The notes below the pieces were generated by a model that made no database searches, was not told the origin of the DNA, and was given only the letters and a program-made list of their open reading frames with translations. A stretch of DNA of 40,040 nt from CBDCME01 sp965218865 (GTDB lineage Bacteria; Pseudomonadota; Alphaproteobacteria; JAAXGF01), in the NCBI GenBank assembly GCA_965218865.1, contig CBDCME010000006.1, forward strand, positions 1-40,040, read 5' to 3'. The first letter of the stretch is position 1. The number at the start of each line of letters is the position of its first letter. The position numbers and the translations under genes are program-made. Shown in pieces: positions 7,839-15,894 of the stretch.

Positions 7839-7857
7839 ACCTATCATTATGATAGGT
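7839..7857. promoter_or_regulatory. palindromic operator upstream of the toxin-antitoxin operon
   Basis: ACCTATCAT, T, ATGATAGGT: two perfect 9-base arms around one base, 60 bases upstream of the toxin start. Its position and symmetry fit an autoregulatory site for the HTH antitoxin. Binding is inferred, not shown. Confidence 0.6.
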
Positions 7858-8043
7858 AATAATGGGATGTCAAGGGTTTCGAATTCGTTGACGAGACTTG
7901 ATTTTCTCTGCCCAGCGCACTTTTGCGGCGCAAACACCAAAATTTCAAACACTGCCGAAATTTCGCCGGAGTTGTTACCGCACTGGCGCCATAGACGTCC
8001 ATGGTACGCGACTGTATTTTAGACGGTCCGATCTGAAACGTCT
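7858..8043. other. no gene recognised
   Basis: About 190 bases, relatively AT-rich, between the operator and the 3' end of pyrE. A minus-strand open stretch here has no start or family pattern that I can support. Confidence 0.4.
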
Positions 8044-8634
8044 CTAAAGGCCGAAATCGCGGACGGTCAACAACGAGATCAATTCGAGGCCGTGATGGCG
8101 CAGGTTTTCCTCCGCGCCCTCGAGGCGGTCGACAACGGAGATCACTTTCTTGGCTCGGCAACCCTGGGCCCGGGCCACGGCCGCCGCGGTGACCGACGAA
8201 CTTCCGGTCGTCGTCACGTCGTCGACGGCGATGACGATCTTGCCCTTCAATATGGCCCTGTCTTTCAGGCCCTCGATTCGTCTCAGGGTGCCGTGGGTCT
8301 TTTTCGTCTTGCGAACGATGAAACCGGGAATGGGCCTCGCCGTGTTGGCGCTTTTCAAACAGACGTTGGCGACCAGGGGGACGGCGCCCAACTCGAGACC
8401 GGTGACAAAATCGAAGTTCTCGCCGCCCAGGATGTCGACAATCCAGGCCGCGATCAAATCGGCGCCCTCGGGATCGAAAAGCGTCGGTTTCATGTTGAAG
8501 TAGAAGTTGCTTTCGCGGCCCGAGGTAAGCCGGATGCCCTCCCGCCTGATCAGCGACATTTCGGCGATGATCTCGATCAGCCGCGCCTTGCGCGCTTCCA
8601 TCTCCAGCGGCACTTCCGTCACGACCTCCGTCAT
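8044..8634 (-). CDS. pyrE: orotate phosphoribosyltransferase
   Basis: Catalyses orotate + PRPP to OMP in de novo pyrimidine synthesis, in the cytosol. About 196 residues from MTEVVTEVPLEMEARKARLI. The PRPP-binding motif is clear in KIVIAVDDVTTTGSSSV, and other family blocks are IRLTSGRESNFYFNMKPTLF and VTGLELGAVPLVANV. The upstream ATG at 8655 is in frame, but GAGGGAG sits 6 bases before the ATG at 8634, which decides the start. No other pyrimidine genes are nearby. The gene points the same way as the AarF and PepF genes, with about 150 bases before it, so it probably has its own promoter. Confidence 0.92.
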   Translation of the reverse strand: MTEVVTEVPLEMEARKARLIEIIAEMSLIRREGIRLTSGRESNFYFNMKPTLFDPEGADLIAAWIVDILGGENFDFVTGLELGAVPLVANVCLKSANTARPIPGFIVRKTKKTHGTLRRIEGLKDRAILKGKIVIAVDDVTTTGSSSVTAAAVARAQGCRAKKVISVVDRLEGAEENLRHHGLELISLLTVRDFGL

Positions 8635-8785
8635 CGTCGGCTCCCTCGATCCCATCGCAAGCTTTCCAATAACGGTGCGCGCTCACCCTGTCCAACCGGC
8701 ACTTCACCCCCCGGCCGAGGAGACCCCTCCCCGTCAAGCTACGCCCCGGTCCCTCGACTGTAAATACGGCATGGCGGCGGTGCCG

Positions 8786-10129
8786 TCACTCCGGGCGCGG
8801 GACGCCGGCGCGTTTTAGGGCGGCGGTTTGTTGGCGTTGGAGGCGGGCGGCGTCGAAGTCGGCGATCAGCTCCTCGAACAGGCGGTGCCAGTTGACCTCG
8901 GCTTTCAGGTGCAAAAATACGGCCCCGAGGCCGATCGCGGCGCGGTCCATGTAAACGAATTCGCGCGGCGGCTTGACCCCGCCGAGGTCGCGCAGGCGGC
9001 GGTGGACGTTTTCGGCCACGTCGCGGCCGTAAACGCCTTGAACCTCTTGGATGCGCCGGGCCCGGTCGTCGAGGATCGGAGCGTAGACGAAACGGGCCCA
9101 TAGGTTCAGGGCCTCGATGACGTCGTGGCCGAGACCCTCGAATCCCCAGGTTTCATATGCGTGAACGGCCAGGTCCCGGTCGTCGTTCTGAAGCGCGTGG
9201 TAGAGGTCGATCACGCCTTGGACGAACTTGGTCTTGAAAACGCGGATGCAGCCGAAGTCGAGCAGATTGAGGCTGCAATCCGGACGCACCGTGTAGTTTC
9301 CCAGGTGCGGGTCGCCGTGAATGACTCCGCAATCGTAGAACGGCCGATACCAGGCCCGGAACATGTTGTAGGCGAGGCGGTTGCGTTGCTCGATCGTCTG
9401 GGCCTTGAATTTCATCAGCGGTTCACCCTCGAGCCAGGTCATGGTCAGGAGCCGGCGGGTCGAGAGCTTGGGGAAGGCACCCGGCACGTGGACGCCGGGT
9501 TCGTCCTTGAGCATGTCAGCGTAGAGGCGCACGTGGCGCTCCTCAAGGTCGTAATCGAGTTCCTCGCGGAGCCGGGCCGCGATTTCGGCGTGGATGTCGC
9601 CGGGATCGATGGCCCGGTCGTAGCGCCGGTAAATCGCGAAAATGACCTTGAGCTGCTTGAGGTCGGCCTCAACCGCCGAAGCCATGTCGGGATACTGGAG
9701 CTTGCAGGCGAGCGCGGTTCCGTTCTTCGCCACGGCGCGGTGAACCTGGCCCAGGGAGGCCGCCGCCGCCGCCTCGTTGTCGAAGCTCTTGAATCGCCGG
9801 CGCCATTCGGGACCCAACTCGCCGGCCATCCGGCGCTTGACGAAGGACCAGCCCATCGAGGGCGCGTTCGCTTGCAGCTGCGCCAGCTCGAGGACGTATT
9901 CCTCCGGCATCGAGTCGGGGATCGTCGCCATCAGCTGGGCGACTTTCATCAACGGCCCCTTCAGGCCGCCCAGGGCCCGCCGCAGTTCAGCCGCGTGGCG
10001 GTCGCGGTCGAGGGGGATGCCGAGCAGTCGTTCGGCCCCGAAGCGGACCGCGATTCCACCTACCGAGGTGGTGACGCGGGCGTAGCGCCGGACCCGGCCG
10101 ATCAAGCTGTCGTCGTCGATATCAGCCAT
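8786..10129 (-). CDS. AarF/UbiB (ABC1) family atypical kinase
   Basis: 447 residues. Family signatures: LKGPLMKVAQLMATIPD (the KxGQ motif, here KVAQ), the AAAASLGQVHRA loop that replaces the P-loop, LREELDYDLEERH (ExD motif), and catalytic/metal blocks GVIHGDPHLGNYTV and LNLLDFGCIRV. These proteins are ATP-dependent atypical kinases or ATPases that support ubiquinone synthesis or lipid metabolism. This one lacks the C-terminal membrane helices of UbiB proper and resembles the soluble ABC1 branch. The KVAQ variant replaces the conserved Gly of KxGQ with Ala, worth noting because that Gly-to-Ala change alters nucleotide use in studied members. It starts 42 bases after the pepF stop, likely the same transcript. 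Confidence 0.85.
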   Translation of the reverse strand: MADIDDDSLIGRVRRYARVTTSVGGIAVRFGAERLLGIPLDRDRHAAELRRALGGLKGPLMKVAQLMATIPDSMPEEYVLELAQLQANAPSMGWSFVKRRMAGELGPEWRRRFKSFDNEAAAAASLGQVHRAVAKNGTALACKLQYPDMASAVEADLKQLKVIFAIYRRYDRAIDPGDIHAEIAARLREELDYDLEERHVRLYADMLKDEPGVHVPGAFPKLSTRRLLTMTWLEGEPLMKFKAQTIEQRNRLAYNMFRAWYRPFYDCGVIHGDPHLGNYTVRPDCSLNLLDFGCIRVFKTKFVQGVIDLYHALQNDDRDLAVHAYETWGFEGLGHDVIEALNLWARFVYAPILDDRARRIQEVQGVYGRDVAENVHRRLRDLGGVKPPREFVYMDRAAIGLGAVFLHLKAEVNWHRLFEELIADFDAARLQRQQTAALKRAGVPRPE

Positions 10130-10171
10130 CCGTGGCGCCCGTCCCTGCGCGGCTTGTGCCGGTGCGCGGGA

Positions 10172-11953
10172 TCAGAGCGCCGCGTCCAATTCGTCGATGT
10201 AGCCCGAGATCACGTCGAGACCCCGGGACCAGAAGGCGGGATCGCCGGCGTCGAGTCCGAAGGGCGCCAGCAACTCCTTGTGGTGCAGGGTGCCGCCCGC
10301 CCTAAGCATGGTCAGGTACTTGTCCTCGAAGCCGTCGGGGGAGTCCTGATAGACGGTGTACAGCGCGTTGACCAGGCAGTCGCCGAAGGCGTAGGAATAG
10401 ACGTAGAAGGGCGCCTGGACGAAGTGGGTGATGTAGGCCCAATAATGGCGGTAGTCGTCGTCGAGGCGGAACGCCGGGCCGAGGCTGGCGGCCTGGGTAT
10501 CGAGCCAGATTTCGCCGATCCGCTCGGCCGTGATCTCACCGCCGCGGCGCTCGTCGTGGAGCCGGCGCTCGAACTCGCAGAACGAGACTTGCCGAACCAC
10601 CGTATTGAGCATGTCCTCGACCTTGGAGGCGAGCATGACCCGCCGCCGGCGGGGGTCGTTGTCGGCCCCAAGGAGAGCCTGAAAGGTCAATTGTTCGCCG
10701 AAAACCGAGGCCGTTTCGGCCAGCGTCAGCGGTGTATCCGCCATCAGATAGCCTTGGCCGGCGGAGAGCAGATTGTGGACCCCGTGGCCGAGCTCGTGGG
10801 CGAGCGTCACGACGTCACGGGTCTTGCCCTGGTAGCTCATCAGCAGATAGGGATGGGCGCTGGGAACCGTGGGATGGGCGAAGGCCCCCTGTGCCTTCCC
10901 CGGACGGACCTCGGCGTCGATCCAGGGGTCGTCGAAAAAACGCCGTCCCAAGGCCGCGAGCTCGTCGGAAAAGGCGCCATAGGCGTTCAAGACCAGGTCC
11001 CTCGCCTCGGTCCAGGGAATGGCGCGGTCGTCGCTCTCGGGCAAGGGCGCGATCCGGTCCCAATATTCGAGGACGTCGAGTCCCATCCAGCGCGCCTTGA
11101 GCTTGTAGTAACGGTGCGAAAGCCGGGGATAGTCCTTCTCGACCGCGCGAAGCAAGGCGTCGACGACCTCGTCCTCGACGTAATTTCCGAGGTTGCGGGC
11201 CGAAATCGGCCGGGCGTAGCCGCGCCAGCGGTCCTCGATCTCCTTGTCCTTGATGAGGGTGTTGAGGACGAGGGCGAAGGTACGGGCGTTGTCCCCCAGG
11301 ACGCCACCGATGGCCTTGGCCGCTCGCCGCCGCTGGTCGCGGTCCTTGTCCGACAACAGGTTCAACGCTTGTTGACAGGTGAGCTGGTCGCCGTTGAGCG
11401 GAAAGCGCAGGCTGGCGACGGTTTCGTCGAACAGCCGCCCCCAGGCCGCCCGGCCCGCGACCGATTTGTCGCTCAGCAGCTTTTCGAGTTCGTCCGCCAG
11501 CTGGTGGGGGCGCCAGACCCGTTGATCGCGGAGCCAGGATGCGTACCGCGCGGTCGCCGGCGCCTCGAGCTTTTGGGCCAGGTTGTCGTCCTCGAGGCGA
11601 TTGACCTCGAGAATGAAAATCAGGGTGCGGGTGAGGATCTCGTTGACCTGCTCCTGGGTCGTCTGGGCGAATTTTCCGACTTCCGAGTCGTCGAGGACGG
11701 CGCTGTGGAGAAGGCCGGCGAAGCTGAGAAGGCGCCCGATTTTTTCCTGGCAGCGTTCGTAACGGGCGATCGCTTCACCGAAGGCGTCGCCGTCGAGATC
11801 CGCCAATTGGCCGGAATACTTGCCGTCGAACGCCTCGGCCTCGGCGCGGCATTCGCTCAGCGTCTGGCGGAATTCCGCTGAATCGGGGGCCGGGAAGAGA
11901 TCGCTCAAATCCCATTTGGGAAGGGGACCGAGTTCGGGGGCGATGGTGTTCAT
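10172..11953 (-). CDS. pepF: oligoendopeptidase F (M3 family zinc peptidase)
   Basis: 593 residues, the usual length for M3B peptidases. The zinc motif is in VVTLAHELGHGVHNLL near residue 386 (HExxH with the downstream Glu in LAETASVFGEQL). The N-terminal four-helix region (PKWDLSDLFPAPDS) and the C-terminal substrate-channel block (YITHFVQAPFYVYSYAFGD) are both present. It degrades short peptides in the cytosol. It is divergent from the acyl-CoA synthetase gene, with a spacer of about 116 bases, and probably leads a two-gene transcript with the AarF gene. No signal peptide. Intact. Confidence 0.92.
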   Translation of the reverse strand: MNTIAPELGPLPKWDLSDLFPAPDSAEFRQTLSECRAEAEAFDGKYSGQLADLDGDAFGEAIARYERCQEKIGRLLSFAGLLHSAVLDDSEVGKFAQTTQEQVNEILTRTLIFILEVNRLEDDNLAQKLEAPATARYASWLRDQRVWRPHQLADELEKLLSDKSVAGRAAWGRLFDETVASLRFPLNGDQLTCQQALNLLSDKDRDQRRRAAKAIGGVLGDNARTFALVLNTLIKDKEIEDRWRGYARPISARNLGNYVEDEVVDALLRAVEKDYPRLSHRYYKLKARWMGLDVLEYWDRIAPLPESDDRAIPWTEARDLVLNAYGAFSDELAALGRRFFDDPWIDAEVRPGKAQGAFAHPTVPSAHPYLLMSYQGKTRDVVTLAHELGHGVHNLLSAGQGYLMADTPLTLAETASVFGEQLTFQALLGADNDPRRRRVMLASKVEDMLNTVVRQVSFCEFERRLHDERRGGEITAERIGEIWLDTQAASLGPAFRLDDDYRHYWAYITHFVQAPFYVYSYAFGDCLVNALYTVYQDSPDGFEDKYLTMLRAGGTLHHKELLAPFGLDAGDPAFWSRGLDVISGYIDELDAAL

Positions 11954-12069
11954 GGTGGGTCCTTTGGCATTCGTTGTCGTGGCGCTGGCGATCCCGCCCG
12001 GAGAGGCTTGGGCGCGGCGGCGCGCCAGTTTAATATGTGCCGGCGTCAGCCGGAACCTGTCGATCGCCG

Positions 12070-13824
12070 ATGAACTACCAGAATTGCACCAATCTCGCGT
12101 CCCTTTTCTTCGACCGTGCCGCGGTCGCCGGAGAACGGCCGTTCCTGTGGTCGAAGCACGGCGGCGAATTCCGGCCGCAGTCGTGGCGTCAAGTCGCCGA
12201 GGAAGTACGCGAGATGTCCCGGGGTCTGCGTGCCGCCGGTGTCGAGGCGGGGGACCGGGTCGTCCTGGTCTCCGAAAACAGACCGAACTGGGTCGTCGCC
12301 GATCTCGCCGTCATGGCCGCCGGCGGCGTTACCGTGCCGGCCTATGTGACCAACACGGTCGACGACCACCACTATATCCTCGAGCACAGCGGGGCGAAGG
12401 CCGCCATCGTCTCGACGGCGGCGTTGGTGAGGCGGGTGCTGCCGGCGGCCGCGCGAGCGCCCGAGATACGCTTCGTGGTCACCATGGAGGTGTCCGACGG
12501 CACCACCGACAGCGGCGTCGCGGTCGAAACCTGGGAAGCGGTTCGGGACCGGGGACGGCAACCCGGCGACGATGTCGCCAAGACGGTTTCGCGGTTGTCC
12601 CGCCAAGATTTGGCCTGCCTGATCTACACCTCGGGAACCGGGGGCCGTCCAAAGGGGGTGATGCTCAGTCACGGCGCCATCCTCTGCAACGTGGGGGGCG
12701 CCGAGTCGGTGCTGGAGAACCTCGATTTGCGCGACGAGGTGTTTCTCTCGCTGTTGCCTCTGTCCCATGCCTACGAACACACGGCGGGTTTGTATTTTCC
12801 GATCGCGATCGGGGCGGAAATCTATTTTTCCGAGGGGCTGGACTCGGTGGCGGCAAATTTTCTCGAGGTTCGCCCGACCATCGTCAATTGCGTGCCCCGC
12901 CTTTACGAAGTCATGCGCCAGCGCATCCTGGTGGGGGCGCGGCGCGCCGGAGGCTGGCGCCAACGCCTCTTCCACGCCGCCATCGAACTCGGTCGGCGCG
13001 GGATCGAGGCCCCGGGGAGCCTGGGATTGTTCGAACGCGCCGCGGACCGGGTTCTCGACGGCGTCGTCCGCGACAAGGCTCGGACCCGCTTCGGTGGCCG
13101 GCTCAAGGCCATGGTCTCGGGCGGCGCCCCGCTCAACTACAACGTGGGTTTGTTTTTTATGGCGTTAGGAGTGCGTGTCCTCCAGGGCTACGGCCAAACC
13201 GAGACATCTCCGATCGTAAGCTGCAACCGGGCCGGAGAGGTCAAATTGCGCAGTGTCGGTCCGCCGGTCGCCGGCGCCGAGGTCAAGATCGCCGGCGACG
13301 GCGAGATCCTGGTCCGGGGCGAGATGCTGATGGCGGGCTATTGGCGCGACGGCGAGGCCACCGCCGCGGTGCTCAGGGAGGGCTGGCTGCACACGGGTGA
13401 CATCGGGGAGGTGGACGAGGACGGCTACCTCTCCATCACCGACCGCAAGAAGGACATCATCGTCAACTCGGGCGGCGACAACATCGCGCCCCAAAAGGTC
13501 GAGGGCGTGCTGACCGTCCAGCCCGAGATCGCCCAAGCCATGGTCTACGGCGACCGCCGGCCGCACCTGGTGGCCTTGCTCGTCCCCGACGAGGCCACCG
13601 TGAAGTCCCAAGGCGACGAATTTCAAAAGGTTCTCAAGGACGCCGTGGCGCGGGCCAACCAACAGCTTTCCGCCGTCGAGCGGGTCAAGCGATTCGCCCT
13701 GGCCGCGGAACCCTTCGCCATTGCCAATAACGAGTTGACCCCAACCCTCAAGATCCGCCGGCACGCCCTGGTTGGCCGCTATCGCGATCGGCTCGAGGCG
13801 CTGTACCGAGGCGGGGACCGCTAG
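12070..13824 (+). CDS. long-chain acyl-CoA synthetase (AMP-forming)
   Basis: 584 residues from MNYQNCTNLASLFFDRAAVA; a GTG at 12037 adds 11 poorly conserved residues. It activates fatty acids to acyl-AMP and then acyl-CoA. The P-loop is CLIYTSGTGGRPKGVMLSH near residue 186, the A5 motif GYGQTETSP near 372, the A7/A8 region GWLHTGDIGEVDEDGYLSIT and DRKKDIIVNSGGDNIAP, and the catalytic Lys in LTPTLKIRR near 558. It resembles the FadD15/FACS-like branch common in Gram-negative bacteria. The stop codon TAG coincides with the first bases of the 109-bp repeat at 13821. Intact. Confidence 0.9.
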   Translation: MNYQNCTNLASLFFDRAAVAGERPFLWSKHGGEFRPQSWRQVAEEVREMSRGLRAAGVEAGDRVVLVSENRPNWVVADLAVMAAGGVTVPAYVTNTVDDHHYILEHSGAKAAIVSTAALVRRVLPAAARAPEIRFVVTMEVSDGTTDSGVAVETWEAVRDRGRQPGDDVAKTVSRLSRQDLACLIYTSGTGGRPKGVMLSHGAILCNVGGAESVLENLDLRDEVFLSLLPLSHAYEHTAGLYFPIAIGAEIYFSEGLDSVAANFLEVRPTIVNCVPRLYEVMRQRILVGARRAGGWRQRLFHAAIELGRRGIEAPGSLGLFERAADRVLDGVVRDKARTRFGGRLKAMVSGGAPLNYNVGLFFMALGVRVLQGYGQTETSPIVSCNRAGEVKLRSVGPPVAGAEVKIAGDGEILVRGEMLMAGYWRDGEATAAVLREGWLHTGDIGEVDEDGYLSITDRKKDIIVNSGGDNIAPQKVEGVLTVQPEIAQAMVYGDRRPHLVALLVPDEATVKSQGDEFQKVLKDAVARANQQLSAVERVKRFALAAEPFAIANNELTPTLKIRRHALVGRYRDRLEALYRGGDR

Positions 13825-13929
13825 TGCATCGACCCAAACGGAGGCGACAGCCGAAGTTTGGAAAGTTGATGCATCAACAAGGGCTTAGTGCACGGGGGCG
13901 TGAACGAAGTGAATGCGCCGGTGCACTAG
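13821..13929. repeat. 109-bp repeat, copy 1, overlapping the stop codon
   Basis: Starts CTAGTGCATCGACCC and ends GGTGCACTAG, so its termini are an 8-bp inverted repeat (CTAGTGCA/TGCACTAG). A near-identical copy is at 25454-25561. In both places the TAG inside the left CTAG is the stop codon of the preceding gene. Small size, inverted ends and no coding potential suggest a MITE. Confidence 0.8.
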
Positions 13930-13990
13930 GCCGCCAACGCCGGTTCGGGGAGATTCCGATCGCCCTGGTGGACGAAGCGGGTTTGCTCTG

Positions 13991-15268
13991 TTAGCTTGCG
14001 TGTCCGTGGCTGAACGGCCACGTCGGCAACAGGACGGCGAGGGGAAAATGCGCGGGAAACTTTTTTGGTTGTTTGCCGGCCCTCTGATGGCTGGGTTCGT
14101 GATGATGTTGGCAGGCGACTCCGCGCCGGCCAGGGCCGAATCCGAATCCAGAGTATGTGGCAATGCGACCTTCAACGTCTATGGGATCGAGGTCGAAAAC
14201 AAGGGCGTCGAATCGGTCTTGGTTCTCAAGTACGACTTGTTGTCCAGCGACATCGCACGTTGCGTGACGCCGGAAAAATACCCCCTCATCATTCCGCGAA
14301 AGAAGGTTTTTTGTGAGCGCGACATCAAGGGCGTTTGCGGGATGTCGTCGCCCCTGTTCAAGTCCTGGTCCTACGACGCCTTTCCCGGCTGACGGACGGT
14401 TCGCATTCGGGGGTTGGCGCTGGCTCACGCGAGCGCGGCCTCGCCGTCGAATTCGATTCCGGCCGTTTCCCTTGGCCGCGTAAACGGCTTTATCAGCCCG
14501 GGAGATCAAATCGGCCGGAGTTTCCCCGGGCCGTATTTCAGCCACCCCCAGCGAGAGCGTGACGGCGCCAATGGCGACGTTGGAGTTCTTCTTGACGATT
14601 TTTTTGGCGGCAACCTTGGTGCGTAACTTGTTGCCGAGGGTGAGGGCGTCCATAAGGCAGGTCTGGGGCAGGATAAGCGCGAATTCCTCGCCGCCGTAAC
14701 GGGCCACCGTGTCGCTTCCCTTGATTTCCCGCCTCAAGGTATGGGCCACGAGCTTCAGGACCTGGTCGCCCGTTCGATGACCGAATTCGTCATTGAAGCG
14801 CTTGAAGAAATCGATGTCGGCCATAATCAGGCACATCGGCGTTTGGTTCCCGAGGCTGTCGGCGACGGCTTCGGCCAGCTTGGCGTCGAAATCCTTGCGA
14901 TTTCCGATCCCGGTGAGCGGATCCATCCTGGCCTCGCGGCGAGTCTCCTCCATGCTTAGATTGAGTTCCGAAATCTTACCGGTCGAACCGCGAATCCGCT
15001 CTTCAAGTTGGCGGTTTCTCTGGTTCATTCGCCTGGTCTCGTCGATCAGCCCGGCGATCAGACCCCGAATATCCCCCGTCCCGTCCAGATTATCCGAAAG
15101 CCGTAGAATTTGATCGCCGTATTCGGCGGCGTTGTCGCCGACGTCGCTGATCCGGTCCAGAATTTGTTTGACGTCCAACTCGACTTTCCAGCCCGAATCG
15201 AGAATTTTCTCGTCAAGAGCTTCCACCGAACCGTTCCGTCCGTCCGTGCCGGGAACAGGCATTTTCAA
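13991..15268 (-). CDS. GGDEF diguanylate cyclase with coiled-coil N-terminus and overlong C-terminal frame
   Basis: Would make cyclic di-GMP from two GTP. Residues 1 to about 125 are helical and likely coiled coil (LIDETRRMNQRNRQLEERIR), followed by the GGDEF domain: MDPLTGIGNRKDFDAKLAEA, MADIDFFKRFNDEFGHRTGD and the active-site YGGEEFALILP. The inhibitory I-site (RxxD, five residues before GGEEF) reads KGSD, so product inhibition may be lost. The domain should end near ADKAVYAAKGNGRNRIRRRG (about 14425), but no stop follows. The frame runs 140 residues further, antisense to the secreted-protein gene, with shadow-like sequence. The functional protein is probably the first 280 residues; a lost stop codon is the simplest reading. 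No membrane segment is seen. Confidence 0.8.
   Translation of the reverse strand: MKMPVPGTDGRNGSVEALDEKILDSGWKVELDVKQILDRISDVGDNAAEYGDQILRLSDNLDGTGDIRGLIAGLIDETRRMNQRNRQLEERIRGSTGKISELNLSMEETRREARMDPLTGIGNRKDFDAKLAEAVADSLGNQTPMCLIMADIDFFKRFNDEFGHRTGDQVLKLVAHTLRREIKGSDTVARYGGEEFALILPQTCLMDALTLGNKLRTKVAAKKIVKKNSNVAIGAVTLSLGVAEIRPGETPADLISRADKAVYAAKGNGRNRIRRRGRARVSQRQPPNANRPSAGKGVVGPGLEQGRRHPANALDVALTKNLLSRNDEGVFFRRHATCDVAGQQVVLENQDRFDALVFDLDPIDVEGRIATYSGFGFGPGRRGVACQHHHEPSHQRAGKQPKKFPAHFPLAVLLPTWPFSHGHAS
14048..14392 (+). CDS. small secreted cysteine-containing protein
   Basis: 114 residues starting at an ATG with GAGGGG just upstream. An N-terminal signal peptide (FWLFAGPLMAGFVMMLAG, cleavage probably after ARA) is followed by a mature part of about 80 residues with four Cys (RVCGNATF, IARCVTPEK, KVFCERD, KGVCGMSS), enough for two disulfides in the periplasm. 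Longer starts upstream in the same frame are GC-driven. I do not recognise the family. The gene lies wholly antisense to the C-terminal extension of the GGDEF frame; signal peptide, ribosome site and cysteine pattern favour it as real. Confidence 0.6.
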   Translation: MRGKLFWLFAGPLMAGFVMMLAGDSAPARAESESRVCGNATFNVYGIEVENKGVESVLVLKYDLLSSDIARCVTPEKYPLIIPRKKVFCERDIKGVCGMSSPLFKSWSYDAFPG

Positions 15269-15553
15269 ATTACTACTATTGTTAGAGAAAATATACTGTC
15301 GCCGCGCGACGTTGACGAAGCGACATTATTGATATGATCTTTTTCTTTAGGGAGCGTTAAACCGACCACGAATCAATGGGTGGCTCCCTGCGCCGCCGAA
15401 ATGGGTTTTTACGAGGGATCAACAATCCACAATTTATTAGGAAAGCTCATTAATCGTACACTTCCACAAAATAATTGGACGGGGGCCTGCGCAGCGAAGG
15501 GAGGTTCGGATGCGGGACTTGGTAAGGCCGGTAACGTATCGGGGTGTTTCCGA
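15269..15553. other. no gene recognised
   Basis: AT-richer stretch upstream of the GGDEF gene. A plus-strand frame at 15380-15640 overlaps the coding-like minus-strand fragment and shows no family pattern, so I do not call it. Confidence 0.4.
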
Positions 15554-15730
15554 CTAATCGTTCTTGTGATTAATCCGCGGACGGTCGTCGTCGTAGTTGT
15601 ACCCGCTCTGTTCCATGAATTTGAATTTGTTGCTATGTAGGGTATGATCGTATACGCGCTCGTATCCTCCTCTGTGGTTTTGATCGAACTTGTCAGTGTA
15701 ATCGACGTAGCCGTAAATCCACACCTAACT
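15554..15730 (-). pseudogene. 3' fragment of an unidentified gene
   Basis: The minus strand reads VWIYGYVDYTDKFDQNHRGG, then YERVYDHTLHSNKFKFMEQS, then GYNYDDDRPRINHKND and a stop. Aromatic-rich, ordered composition indicates true coding sequence. An in-frame stop immediately upstream and the absence of a start show it is only the C-terminal part of something larger. It resembles the ends of small proteobacterial hypothetical proteins with a G-Y-V-x-Y-x-D core; no function can be given. Confidence 0.45.
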
Positions 15731-15886
15731 TGAACAGCTGGCGTCGAATTTTGGGGTAAAATTGCCCTTGAAGCCGCGGATTTGCTGGGGTTGGCTCGGA
15801 AAAAGCTGTGGTGCTAAAGCTTTTTTAATCGCGCATTATTTTTCTCGACGTTTTCCGGTTTCGTTCAATGCTAAGGCATGTTTGTT

Positions 15887-15894
15887 CGAGAGAA
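15887..15894. repeat. 8-bp target duplication, left (CGAGAGAA)
   Basis: CGAGAGAA directly precedes the left end of IS256 copy B and is repeated at 17357-17364 directly after its right end. Eight bases is the usual duplication length for this family. Confidence 0.9.

Noticed and set aside
9125..11881. A 918-codon open frame on the plus strand
   Set aside because: It is antisense to the AarF and pepF genes, which have clear catalytic motifs. Its sequence is low-complexity E/V/G/R-rich, as expected from a GC-rich shadow frame.
11820..13400. A 526-codon plus-strand frame overlapping the pepF start and the acyl-CoA synthetase
   Set aside because: The synthetase frame carries all family motifs; this one is an Arg/Gly-rich shadow.
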